64,000 nt of DNA from Cyclobacteriaceae bacterium (GTDB lineage: Bacteria > Bacteroidota > Bacteroidia > Cytophagales > Cyclobacteriaceae): contig JALHRJ010000007.1 of assembly GCA_022841475.1 (NCBI GenBank), forward strand, positions 64,675 to 128,674, written 5' to 3'. Shown here piece by piece: positions 34,876 through 44,110 of the stretch. Position 1 is the stretch's first letter. Each line of letters begins with the position of its first letter. The notes beneath the pieces were generated by a model. The model was not told the origin of the DNA. It did no database searches and was given only the letters and a program-made list of their open reading frames with translations. A program made the position numbers and the translations under genes.

Positions 34876-35565
34876 ATGAGAGAATTAGTATTACTTATTC
34901 TGTTGGTTAGTTGGATAAATACCTCCTGTGCCCAAAGAATTATTTCGAACAAGTTTAATATTCAGGTAAGTTACTCTTCTAATAGCCCACTTGGAAAAGA
35001 AGTTATAGTTCACGATCAATACAAATCACCTTCCTTACTAAATAATTTTCAGACGCGATTCTCTTTAGGGCTAGGAATGTCTTACAGGATCAAGAATTTA
35101 TTTTTGATTCGTCTTGAACTTTCCAAGTCCGATTTTGATGATTGGAACTACACTCAAATAAATAGGTTTGATGGGGCCAGGTATTCGATATTAGCTATGC
35201 ATCCTGAAATTGAAATACAATCGCCATTCAAGAATAAAGGAATACTGAATCGCTTTTCATTCTTCCTACGTCTGGGACCATCGTTTAGCTTACATTCTGT
35301 TGAACTTGAAAGAAGTGTTTATTCCTCAACATTTTCTACCGATTTTGACTTCAACAATTCCAGTTTTTTTGCACCGGGTATTACTTCTTCAGCTGGAGTA
35401 AATATAAGTCTGAATAATAGCGCAATTGTTGGTCTTTCCTACGGAGTAAGTAACTATTGGGTTTCATCAGCATTGTTCGATGACAGAATTGTCACGTTCC
35501 GTTCGTTAACTATTCATGCAGGCTTTAGATTTGGTAATAATAAACGATATAAATACACTGATTGA
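34876..35565 (+). CDS. Outer-membrane beta-barrel-like protein
   Basis: The 229 residues start with a signal peptide (LVLLILLVSWINTSCA). They then alternate polar and hydrophobic strands (for example FSLGLGMSYRIKNLFLIRLE and SFFLRLGPSFSLHSVELE), ending with a C-terminal LTIHAGFRF-like strand. That is the pattern of a small eight-stranded barrel of the Bacteroidota porin-like type. It starts four bases after the lipoprotein gene and overlaps the WD40 gene, so it belongs to the same operon. No ligand can be inferred. Confidence 0.65.
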   Translation: MRELVLLILLVSWINTSCAQRIISNKFNIQVSYSSNSPLGKEVIVHDQYKSPSLLNNFQTRFSLGLGMSYRIKNLFLIRLELSKSDFDDWNYTQINRFDGARYSILAMHPEIEIQSPFKNKGILNRFSFFLRLGPSFSLHSVELERSVYSSTFSTDFDFNNSSFFAPGITSSAGVNISLNNSAIVGLSYGVSNYWVSSALFDDRIVTFRSLTIHAGFRFGNNKRYKYTD

Positions 35566-36503
35566 TGTTTCGTCTGATTTTAATCGCTTTATTTCTTCAT
35601 GTTTCATCATTGGCAATCGCCCAACTAATTCTTGGTGAGAAGAATAGAAGCATTCACGATATTTCATTAAGAGATTCTGTGCTTTGCGTTGCTTCGGAAA
35701 ACAGTATTGAGGTGTGGGATTTAAGATCAAAGAAGTTAATGAAAGCAATAGAATATTTGAATAATGACATCATTTCATCAATATCGTTTGGACTTAAACA
35801 AGCAGATGTTGTTACTGGTAGCAGATCCGGAGAATTGGCAATATGGAATATGGACACAGGAGATAAGAATATACTATTGGCGTCTGGAAATCAAGGCTCA
35901 ATTACATCACTGCATAATCGCAACGAACTAATTGCCATAGGCTTTTCAAACAAAACCACAACAGTTTATAACCTGACAACCCGGAAAGAGATATCCAGAG
36001 TGGATAATTATTCGAAGGATGTAACAGTTGTAAAATTCATGAATGATGGAAATTTATTGCTAACCGGAAGTGGGGCTGGTGAAGTCATTTGTCATAATTT
36101 AGTAACTGGGGAGACTACTACCTTATTCAATTACTCGAAGTGGATAAGAGATATCGCGGTAAGTTCGGATAGCTCTAAATTTGCTATTGGATATGATGAC
36201 GGGATTATAGCAGTTTTGAAAATAACCGGTACATTCCAAAATGTTTCAAAGATCGAAAGAATTAAGGTCTCGGAATGGATTAGTTCCTTAGATTATCACC
36301 CTAACGAAGATTGCATAGCGTACTCAACATTGTCGGGTAAGGTTTACATAAGAACTCGTAATGGAAACTATACAAAAAAATTATACAAGAATGTTATACG
36401 GGTCAAGTTTATTCCTCGTACTGACAATTTTCTTAGTCTTATTATAGCAACCAGAGAAGGCTTATTTATTTTGGATGCCGTCAATATGAAGTTAAAAAAT
36501 TAG
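35562..36503 (+). CDS. Secreted WD40-like beta-propeller protein
   Basis: The 313 residues have a signal peptide (MFRLILIALFLHVSSLAIAQ). About six WD40-like units follow: SIEVWDLRSKKL, ELAIWNMDTGDK, TTTVYNLTTRKE, EVICHNLVTGET and related blades. It overlaps the preceding gene by four bases. In this context it probably works as an extracytoplasmic partner for the barrel or the lipoproteins, which is inference from gene order. Confidence 0.75.
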   Translation: MMFRLILIALFLHVSSLAIAQLILGEKNRSIHDISLRDSVLCVASENSIEVWDLRSKKLMKAIEYLNNDIISSISFGLKQADVVTGSRSGELAIWNMDTGDKNILLASGNQGSITSLHNRNELIAIGFSNKTTTVYNLTTRKEISRVDNYSKDVTVVKFMNDGNLLLTGSGAGEVICHNLVTGETTTLFNYSKWIRDIAVSSDSSKFAIGYDDGIIAVLKITGTFQNVSKIERIKVSEWISSLDYHPNEDCIAYSTLSGKVYIRTRNGNYTKKLYKNVIRVKFIPRTDNFLSLIIATREGLFILDAVNMKLKN

Positions 36504-36679
36504 TCTCAACAAAGTCGTACGATAACCGCAAAACCCACTGCGAAACAAATGATTTATTATGAGCCAAATTTGCATACCTGTATAAATGTCAGATTAGTAT
36601 ATTTGTAGGGTTCTTTTACTATAACCACATATGTGCTAACGGAGAGCTGCCGAGAAAAAGGAAAAAGAAACAACAAGAA

Positions 36680-37903
36680 ATGAAAAGACTGATACTACTT
36701 ATAACATTCGTTTGCTTATCAGAATTTAGCTTTTCTCAAACGGACTATAGAAGTGGGTATGTAGTAACGAATGCCAATGATACTTTATTTGGTTTAGTCG
36801 ATTATCGAGAAAAAGCCAAAGCTTATAAGTCTTGTGACTACAAAGTTTCAAAGGGTCAAAATACGGTTACCTATAAACCCGGAAATATAATTGGCTATGG
36901 TTTCGAAAATGATAAGTTCTTTCAATCAAGAGAGATTGTAATAAAAAATCAACCATCTCAAATTGTTTTTCTTGAAGTAATTGTAAGAGGTTTTATAAGC
37001 TTATACAAATATGAAGGTACTTACTTTATTGAGAAAAATAATGATGGACTTCAACAACTTATAAGTGAGACCAAAGAAGTATTCATTGAGGGAGAGGGAT
37101 TATTTAAGAATACAAATCAACATATCGGTACCCTCAATATGCTTTTATTTGATTGCGCTGAAATAAGAACAAGAGTGCAGAAAATCAAATTAGAGGAAAA
37201 ATCCTTAACGAAATTGATTGAGGATTATAATCGATGTAAAGGGAAGTCAAGTAATACTTTCAAAGCCAAACGACCATGGACCAAAGCAATAGTAGGATTG
37301 ACCGTTGGACTAAATGTTTCGCAATTAAAGTTTGATACAAATCCAGGATACGAACATTTAACAGGAGATTTTGAAGTTTCTAAATCCCCAATGGTAGGTG
37401 TCTCATTTGATATCTTATCACCAAGACTGAGTGAGCGAATTTCATTTCATGGTGACTTTCTTTATTTGACTTCCAAATATTACAATTACACCTTATATAA
37501 TAGCAGTTCCTCTGTTGAAAGAAATTACGTTACACTTGAATTGCAGCAACTCAAAGTTCCAATTGGCATTCGGTATATTTTTCCAAAACGAGAATTCACT
37601 CCTTACTTTAACGCTGGTATATCTAGTACAATTCATTTAAGCTCAAATTCAAAGTGGGTACAAGAGGTTGAATCGAATAGTGTTGTGAATACCAATGAAA
37701 ATGAAGCTCTAACAATAAAAAATAAACAATTTGGCTTATGGGGAGGGTGCGGGGTGCTAAAATCCATCAATAATAAACTTAATGCATTTTTAGAATTAAG
37801 GTATGAGCAAACTGATGGGGTTGTACCATTTTCAGTTGATTCACAAGAGTTAAGTTCAAAAATCTCAAATTTTCAAATACTCATTGGAATAAGAACTAAG
37901 TGA
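36680..37903 (+). CDS. Secreted protein with C-terminal outer-membrane beta-barrel
   Basis: The 407 residues start with a signal peptide ending SFSQ. The N-terminal domain (about 22-180) begins with GYVVTNANDTLFGLVDYR and KTYKPGN-like strands, a pattern I have seen in front of PorT-like barrels. From about residue 200 strands alternate (ISFHGDFLYLTSKYYNYTLY, LKVPIGIRYIFPKREFTPYF) to a final LIGIRTK, as in outer-membrane barrels. It lies two bases before the second lipoprotein gene, so they are coupled. There is a 176-base gap upstream. Confidence 0.7.
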   Translation: MKRLILLITFVCLSEFSFSQTDYRSGYVVTNANDTLFGLVDYREKAKAYKSCDYKVSKGQNTVTYKPGNIIGYGFENDKFFQSREIVIKNQPSQIVFLEVIVRGFISLYKYEGTYFIEKNNDGLQQLISETKEVFIEGEGLFKNTNQHIGTLNMLLFDCAEIRTRVQKIKLEEKSLTKLIEDYNRCKGKSSNTFKAKRPWTKAIVGLTVGLNVSQLKFDTNPGYEHLTGDFEVSKSPMVGVSFDILSPRLSERISFHGDFLYLTSKYYNYTLYNSSSSVERNYVTLELQQLKVPIGIRYIFPKREFTPYFNAGISSTIHLSSNSKWVQEVESNSVVNTNENEALTIKNKQFGLWGGCGVLKSINNKLNAFLELRYEQTDGVVPFSVDSQELSSKISNFQILIGIRTK

Positions 37904-37904
37904 G

Positions 37905-39935
37905 ATGCACAAAACATTTATTAAAATATTTCCCATTTCGATTACCCTATTTTCATTGGTAACATGTGACAATTACGAATTCCCAAAAAGTCCTTATCCA
38001 AGAATTGAGACTCTGCCCGTTGTTAATATTTCAAAAACAGGAGTAACGTTTCAAGCAAATATCACGCAGCTTGGAGAGAAAGAAATTACTAATCATGGCT
38101 TTGTATGGGGACTGAATGAAAATCTATCCATTGATAGTGAGGATAAGATTCAGCTAGGAGCTACGCCCGGTCTAGGTAATTTTGAAGCAGATATTAAGTC
38201 AGGGCTTTTTGACGGTGAGACATACTTCGTAAAAGCGTTTATTGCTACGGCAGATTATTTTGTTTATGGTGAAGCTGTATCATTTACAAGTAAAGGAAGT
38301 ACACCTCCAATCATTTTTAGTTTTAATCCAAGCGAAGGTACTCTTGGCGATACAATAACCTTAAAGGGAAAGTATTTTAGTGCAAGATCTCTTAGTAATG
38401 ATGTAAAATTCGGAACAATAAGCTCAAAAGTAGTGACAAGCAATGATTCTATTATTGTATGTATTGTGCCAAACGGTATTCCAAACACCGTACCAATATC
38501 TGTAACTGTTGTTGGTAACACAGCACAATCAATAAATAATTTTATAGTAGCACCTCCAGTTATCAATAACTATACACCTGAAATAGGGACATTCGAAGAT
38601 ATAGTTACTATTACGGGAATAAATTTCAGTTCAATAAAGGAGAATAACGTAGTGAAATTTAATGAGTATAATGCTGAAATAACTAAGATTTCAAAGACTC
38701 AAATTAAGGTTAAAGTACCAACATCTATCATAACAACAGAGAATTCAATAAGTGTAACGATAAATAATCAGACAACTGTTTCAAGTATAAAGTTTACAAT
38801 TTTGCCTCCTTCCATTAATTCAATATCAAGTAATCAAGGATTTATAGGCAATACCATTCAGATAAATGGAGATAACTTTTGTCCATTGAATTCCGGAAAC
38901 AAAATTCTATTTGAAGAACGTCTTGCCACAATCATAAGCTCATCTAAAACGTCAATCATTGTCAAAGTTCCAGAAGGGATTTATAAAAAAAGAACCTTTA
39001 AAATTGAAGCAAAAGTAGCCGAACAAAGTGCGTTTTCAGAAGATTTCACTCTGCAAGATGCGTGGGTTAGAAAAGCTGATTTACCATTAAGTGATCTCCC
39101 GCCTTTAGGACCGCGTAGATACGCAGCTTCAGCCTTTGCAATCAATGGCTTCGGTTATGCCGGTCTTGGAGGAGATAGGATCGATAACGCTTTCTTCAAG
39201 TATGATCCAGCAGAGAATACATGGTCAATTGTTGCTCCTTATCCGGGCGGAGCAAGAGGGTTTGTAGCAAGTTTTGTAATCGATGGTAAAGGTTATGTCG
39301 GCATGGGGACAAGTGGTGTTCCTTATCTGGGTGGAGGAGAACCAAAATCAGATTTTTGGAAATATGATCCGCAAACAGATACCTGGGAAAGTATTGCATC
39401 TATACCCTATACATCAGGTTATGCATCCTATGGGTTTTCCAGAAACGGAAAAGGATACGTAGTGACTAAAAGCCAGCAAGACAATTTTTGGGAATATGAT
39501 CCAACAACTGACATCTGGACTCAAAAAGATAACTTACCATTAACTTTTTGGCACTACCCTGACTGTGGCTTTGTTGTGAACAATGGAGTCTTTATTGTAG
39601 CAGTAGATCAGTACGGGGATCTCAACCAAATGTGGGAGTATAATTTCACCAGTAACATGTGGGTTCAACGAAACCGTGTACCAAATCCAAATGTATACAA
39701 CGGATTTGGGAAAGGCTTCTCCTTAAACGGTTATGGTTACTTAAGGCATCAGGATTTTCTTGGCAATTATCTCTATAAATATGATCCTAATACAGATTCA
39801 TGGGAAGAATTCCAACTCTCCAGAAGCATTGGTGGAGTTCATCCAATCGAATTTGTTATCGGCAATGTAGCCTATTACGGAACTGGCAATAGCAGCGGTA
39901 TTGATATTTGGGAGTATGATCCTAATTATCAATAG
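37905..39935 (+). CDS. Lipoprotein with IPT/TIG and kelch repeats (second copy)
   Basis: The 676 residues repeat the layout of the protein at 33075-34871: a signal peptide with Cys (ITLFSLVTC), the NHGFVWGLNEN beta-sandwich, IPT/TIG domains and a kelch propeller. It has three IPT/TIG domains (FNPSEGTLGDTITLKGKYF; YTPEIGTFEDIVTITGINF; ISSNQGFIGNTIQINGDNF) rather than two. The kelch part is seen in DFWKYDPQTDTWESI and NFWEYDPTTDIWTQK. The paralogy implies duplication within the island. Confidence 0.82.
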   Translation: MHKTFIKIFPISITLFSLVTCDNYEFPKSPYPRIETLPVVNISKTGVTFQANITQLGEKEITNHGFVWGLNENLSIDSEDKIQLGATPGLGNFEADIKSGLFDGETYFVKAFIATADYFVYGEAVSFTSKGSTPPIIFSFNPSEGTLGDTITLKGKYFSARSLSNDVKFGTISSKVVTSNDSIIVCIVPNGIPNTVPISVTVVGNTAQSINNFIVAPPVINNYTPEIGTFEDIVTITGINFSSIKENNVVKFNEYNAEITKISKTQIKVKVPTSIITTENSISVTINNQTTVSSIKFTILPPSINSISSNQGFIGNTIQINGDNFCPLNSGNKILFEERLATIISSSKTSIIVKVPEGIYKKRTFKIEAKVAEQSAFSEDFTLQDAWVRKADLPLSDLPPLGPRRYAASAFAINGFGYAGLGGDRIDNAFFKYDPAENTWSIVAPYPGGARGFVASFVIDGKGYVGMGTSGVPYLGGGEPKSDFWKYDPQTDTWESIASIPYTSGYASYGFSRNGKGYVVTKSQQDNFWEYDPTTDIWTQKDNLPLTFWHYPDCGFVVNNGVFIVAVDQYGDLNQMWEYNFTSNMWVQRNRVPNPNVYNGFGKGFSLNGYGYLRHQDFLGNYLYKYDPNTDSWEEFQLSRSIGGVHPIEFVIGNVAYYGTGNSSGIDIWEYDPNYQ

Positions 39936-40186
39936 TTAAAAAGACCGCACACACATTGCCTGTCCACATTTGCAACCCAAAACCAAAGCCAGTCAATAAG
40001 TGAACTCAGATCCGTGCAATTGGACAATTAGTCAATTAAAAATGCTTCACCGCACGACTGACCAAGAAAGATTTGTGTTAATTAACGGGGGACTAATGAC
40101 AAGGCCACGAATGAAGTTTGGAGAAGGCCCTACAGCCAGCAACAAAATGTTTATACCATTATCACCACCTATCAAAAAGTCTTTCA
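39936..40186. other. Gap at the right edge of the island
   Basis: About 250 bases of AT-rich sequence between the second IPT/kelch gene and a convergent minus-strand gene. A plus-strand frame at 40000-40260 has no recognisable feature and overlaps the minus gene. I see no repeat or terminator of the usual kind. Confidence 0.4.
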
Positions 40187-40768
40187 TTACCTCGAACCAG
40201 CAACCACATCTGGAGCGTTTTCCTTCGGGTAGATTTTTACATACGACAATTTGTAGGTGATGGTTTTTCTCCGTTGCATTTCGGAATACTCGCCATCAAT
40301 CATATCCGGTAGGGAAGGAGCCATCGAAAAATCCCGTGTCGATCCATCCGGTTCAATATGTTTATAGATGAATGCTTCGCCTCCGGAGAGAGAACTCATT
40401 TCACCCACAATCGGATAGGTATTGGCCGACCGATAGCTTAATGAAACTTCAATAAAATCACGCTGGCTGCCAGGCCAATCTTTCAGAATGGCTACACGCG
40501 CATAATTATCCTTGCGTTCAACCACCTTTACTTTCAATTGCCCGGAGAGGAAAGCTTTGCTCGTTTTTGTAATTACACAGGATACGGAATAGATACCTTC
40601 AAACTTTGTGAAACTGGTTGTTTCCTTACCAAAATATCGGTGCATCAAGTCTTCAAAATCAACTTGCTGGTAATGTGTTTTTTTAAATAAAGGCTTTGAT
40701 TTCTTTTGTGCAAAAAGAACCTGTGAGCATAGAACCAGGCAAACAAAGACAAACAATTTTGATTTCAT
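40187..40768 (-). CDS. Secreted hypothetical protein
   Basis: About 193 residues from the Met at 40768 (MKSKLFVFVCLVLCSQVLFA signal peptide). The mature part has beta-rich segments (IYSVSCVITKT, LKVKVVERKDNYARVAI, DFIEVSLSYRS) and ends in a basic stretch. The family is not recognised. It is separated from the island by a small gap and stands alone on this strand. Confidence 0.6.
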   Translation of the reverse strand: MKSKLFVFVCLVLCSQVLFAQKKSKPLFKKTHYQQVDFEDLMHRYFGKETTSFTKFEGIYSVSCVITKTSKAFLSGQLKVKVVERKDNYARVAILKDWPGSQRDFIEVSLSYRSANTYPIVGEMSSLSGGEAFIYKHIEPDGSTRDFSMAPSLPDMIDGEYSEMQRRKTITYKLSYVKIYPKENAPDVVAGSR

Positions 40769-40892
40769 GGCCACGACAATTAGACATGATAAATGTAACT
40801 AAAAAGTAGCTCTGATCGGATAATAATCAGGTTGGTATTTATGCCATTTTTGGAGTAATTATCATGAAACACTTCATTTTATGCGTTTAGGC

Positions 40893-42743
40893 TTATACGA
40901 TCTGGCAAGCCCCTCCGGCACAAGCCGCTTCCGCTTTATGATCGGTCTCATCATCCGTTTCATAAACTGCCGTGAGATCAATAGACTTCAGGCTTTTCTC
41001 TAACTGTTCAAATTGTTCTTCCGTAATATCTTCGAAGGGTGCCTGCTTGTAATTTCCGGTATCGAAGGGCAGTACACTAAGTCCATTATAGGATGCCTTG
41101 TTGTTCCACATCCATTCACCCACCTGGGGCCATTCGCCATCCGGTATAGAAACGGTAGCCGACACATTGTTGGCATTACTACCTCTGCGGAATCCGTTAC
41201 GCACCCATTCGGTATTAAATTTTTTAATGCGTTCCAGTAAATCAAGTGTGTTTTCGGTGCGCAGAATACTGCCGGCCGGAGCTTTTTGTGGGACACAAAT
41301 AATGGCCTGTTTGCTGTTTAACAAATCATCTTCCAGTAGTTCCGGGTGGGTGATTCTTAGGTATTCATACAAGGCCTCATTTTTTCCAATGCGGACCCTT
41401 CTGATGTAAAAATCATTATGCCAGGCGTGAATTCCTGACGATGTTCCCAGTACAAGCGATGAAGTTCCTGAGGGTTTAATCGTTGTGCACCGCGCAGCGA
41501 ACTGAATTCCAATTACAGAAGAAGTTTCCAGGTTAACCTGTTTCACTTCCTGGGCAGTTTCATTCAGGTCGAGCGCAAACACTTTTCCACTGGCAATGCC
41601 CGTCATACCTACACCAATCAATGCATCTTGTTCGGTGGTCGTCTTCCACACTTCGCGCAGGTAATGAAAGTTGGTGAAGCCGGCCTGCAGGGTTCCGAGA
41701 TAGGCAGCTACACGGGAGCGGGCATTCAATTCATCCTGAGATTCTACGTCTGAAACATTCACCTCACACAGGTTGCAAAACTGGAAAGGGCGTAGAGCAA
41801 TTTCGCAACACGGGTTGGTACCCCAATCGGTATCGTTGGTGAAATAGAATCCCGGTTCACCCGAGCCCGAGAGTTCAATCTTTTTCCAAAGATCAAAAAA
41901 TTCGGTCTTCGAGATTCCATCGCGTTGCAGCACCACCGAATTGTTGGCGCGACCCCGTTGTTCATTTAATTCCCACCAGTTGCCGTATTTACAGGTAAGC
42001 ATCTCCTCATCGCCATGAGAAAAAAGTGAGATCATGGCCGACCTGCGGATGCCACCGGCCAACACCGCATTGGCGAGGTAACACATCAGATCATGGCATT
42101 CCAGGGGTGTAAGCTTCTGCCCATCTTCTTTGCGATCGAGTAATGCCTGTACATGTGCGATGCATAATTTTAAAGGCTCAGGACCGGGTGCTTTACCACC
42201 CGCGGTTACAAGGCGCGCTCCTTTCGGACGAATATCGGAGTAATCAAATTCCGGAATGTATTCACTGATGCCGAAGTATCCTTTCAATAATACTTTCACG
42301 GCATCCGCCCAACCCTCCAGACTATCGCCCACTAAAAACCTGCGATGTTTAAGAGCTCTGTGTATGGGAGGTAATTTTTCTACATGGTGATATTGCACGG
42401 AGTAACCAACTCCAGTTCCACCGAGCAATAAAAACATGGTTTCAGAAAATGCGCGGATATCATCCACCGGCAGGTAAGCACAATTATAAATTCTTGAATT
42501 GTTGCGCGCGATCGCGGTGCCGGCAAACTGCATGGCCCGCATGGAGGGAAGTACTTTCTTTTGTCGCACCCAATTCATGGCATCTTCAATCTCCAGGCTT
42601 TGATGTGGATATTTCTCCGTCATCATGTGTTGGTAACGGGTGCAGATTTCATCCCACGTTTCCCTGCGTTTTAGTTCAGGCAGGTAGCGGGCGTATTTCA
42701 TATAAACGATAATGTCGCTGAGGATGTGCTGGTTAAGTTCCAT
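40893..42743 (-). CDS. nrdJ: Adenosylcobalamin-dependent ribonucleoside-triphosphate reductase (class II)
   Basis: The 616 residues match a single-chain class II ribonucleotide reductase, which makes deoxynucleotides with B12 and needs no oxygen. Features include an N-terminal RETWDEICTRYQHMM block, VLPSMRAMQFAGTAI, the GGTGVGYSVQYHHV barrel segment, and NPCCEIALRPFQFCNLCEVN. The last contains the conserved NPCxEI motif with active-site Cys. The C-terminus ends in CAGGACQIV, a pair of Cys fit for thioredoxin-type re-reduction. No B-subunit gene follows, as expected for class II. It stands near a KorAB pair, and both suit life with little oxygen. Confidence 0.88.
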   Translation of the reverse strand: MELNQHILSDIIVYMKYARYLPELKRRETWDEICTRYQHMMTEKYPHQSLEIEDAMNWVRQKKVLPSMRAMQFAGTAIARNNSRIYNCAYLPVDDIRAFSETMFLLLGGTGVGYSVQYHHVEKLPPIHRALKHRRFLVGDSLEGWADAVKVLLKGYFGISEYIPEFDYSDIRPKGARLVTAGGKAPGPEPLKLCIAHVQALLDRKEDGQKLTPLECHDLMCYLANAVLAGGIRRSAMISLFSHGDEEMLTCKYGNWWELNEQRGRANNSVVLQRDGISKTEFFDLWKKIELSGSGEPGFYFTNDTDWGTNPCCEIALRPFQFCNLCEVNVSDVESQDELNARSRVAAYLGTLQAGFTNFHYLREVWKTTTEQDALIGVGMTGIASGKVFALDLNETAQEVKQVNLETSSVIGIQFAARCTTIKPSGTSSLVLGTSSGIHAWHNDFYIRRVRIGKNEALYEYLRITHPELLEDDLLNSKQAIICVPQKAPAGSILRTENTLDLLERIKKFNTEWVRNGFRRGSNANNVSATVSIPDGEWPQVGEWMWNNKASYNGLSVLPFDTGNYKQAPFEDITEEQFEQLEKSLKSIDLTAVYETDDETDHKAEAACAGGACQIV

Positions 42744-42833
42744 AGTGCTGTGAGTTTAAAAAGTAAATGCGTTCGAACTGGAACCAAGTATCCGAACTTT
42801 CATTTTTGAATTCTATGATCTTGATCAGGAATG

Positions 42834-42937
42834 AGTAGAAAGATTAAAGTAAAAAGCTTATAGCTTAAAGTAAAAAGCTCAAAGCATTAAGCCGTAACGA
42901 CTTTGCTTTAAGCTTTCAGCTTTTTACTTTCTACTTA
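42834..42937. repeat. Inverted intergenic repeat of GCTTTAAGC type
   Basis: Copies of AAAGTAAAAAGCT lie in the left half and GCTTTAAGC with AGCTTTTTACTTTCTACTT in the right half. The two halves can form a long imperfect hairpin. Its right arm includes the stop codon of korB (42935-42937), so it probably serves as the end of that transcript. It resembles the short AAAGC-repeats scattered in Cytophagales genomes. Confidence 0.6.
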
Positions 42938-43987
42938 TTTTATCTCCCAAAAACTTCCACCCAACAACAAACTTTCCAGGTTTCCGATTCCTTTTGTTTC
43001 TACCTCCTGTTGAATTTGTTCTACCACCCGGTCTTCATAAGAACTGCGCTCATCCAGATTTTGCAGTGTTCCCATGGGGCGTGGCAAGGTTTCAGAATAA
43101 GTCATATTGGCAAGTATAAATGCCAGCGTTGAATCTTTCTCGTTGTGCACCAACACATCGTTGATACTGTTGCCGCCTGCTGTTAAGTCGATAATCGTAG
43201 GTTTAAAGCCTTCCAGCTTGATGCCTTTATTTTTATTCTTACCAAAAACCAGCGGCTTGTCATGCTCGAGCCACACGGTATGGTCTTCACGCGATTCGGC
43301 ATTGGTGTAAAGATCAAACGCACCATCATTAAAGATCCGGCAATTGGTATAGATCTCAACAAAGGAGAATCCTTTATGCTGAGAAGCTTTCAACAACAAC
43401 TGTTGCAATTGAGCCCGGTCTTTATCATGACCGCGGGCTACAAAGGTTGCGCTGGCACCTAACGCAAGTGCTACGGGATTAAAGGGATCATCCAACGCAC
43501 CCAACGGTGATGACTTGGTTATTTGTCCACGATGCGAAGTAGGCGAGTACTGACCTTTTGTTAAGGAATACACTTCGTTGTTGAACATCAACACATTCAT
43601 GTCTACATTTCTGCGACAAGCATGAATGAAATGATTACCACCGATACTCATGTTATCTCCATCACCCGTTACTACCCAGACACTTAAATCGGGGCGGGCA
43701 ATTTTTAATCCACTGGCAATAGGCAAGGCTCGGCCGTGAATCCCATGGAAGCCATACGTATCCATGTAGTATGGAAAACGACCTGAACAGCCAATGCCAG
43801 AAATGAATACAATTTTTTCTTTGGGAATTCCCAGTTCGGGCATGAGCCTTTGTGCCGGTGACAGTACTGAGATTGCCCCGCAACCGGCACACCACCGAAC
43901 GTCTACATCGGGTTTAAAGTCTTTGCTGGTGTAATTCGTATCTCCGCTGTGCGGCTTTTCAAGCATTTCATCTATAATTGTTTTCAT
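42935..43987 (-). CDS. korB: 2-oxoacid:ferredoxin oxidoreductase, beta subunit (KorB type)
   Basis: The 350 residues carry the TPP- and cluster-binding half of a two-subunit oxidoreductase of the 2-oxoglutarate type. WCAGCGAISVLS has the two Cys of the single [4Fe-4S] cluster, GIGCSGRFPYYMDTYGFHGIHGRALP the third, and YTNCRIFND the fourth. The TPP signature is GDGDNMSIGGNHFIHACRRN. Such two-subunit enzymes lack the extra ferredoxin domain. It follows the alpha gene by 123 bases on the same strand. Confidence 0.92.
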   Translation of the reverse strand: MKTIIDEMLEKPHSGDTNYTSKDFKPDVDVRWCAGCGAISVLSPAQRLMPELGIPKEKIVFISGIGCSGRFPYYMDTYGFHGIHGRALPIASGLKIARPDLSVWVVTGDGDNMSIGGNHFIHACRRNVDMNVLMFNNEVYSLTKGQYSPTSHRGQITKSSPLGALDDPFNPVALALGASATFVARGHDKDRAQLQQLLLKASQHKGFSFVEIYTNCRIFNDGAFDLYTNAESREDHTVWLEHDKPLVFGKNKNKGIKLEGFKPTIIDLTAGGNSINDVLVHNEKDSTLAFILANMTYSETLPRPMGTLQNLDERSSYEDRVVEQIQQEVETKGIGNLESLLLGGSFWEIK

Positions 43988-44110
43988 GTGTTAATAATTG
44001 TTTTTTAATGGTCACATGGAATTCGCATTTTGAGACTTGCCCTTTATATCTGGTATGGTATTAATCGCGTTGGGTATAGTCTGGTTTATGCTCATTTCAT
44101 AGTTTTCTTT

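Noticed and set aside
36504..36679. Possible repeat or recombination site before the second barrel gene
   Set aside because: A TGTGCTAACGG segment drew attention, but no second copy or inverse was found.
40000..40260. Plus-strand frame after the island
   Set aside because: No domain, no signal peptide, and overlaps the minus-strand secreted protein gene.
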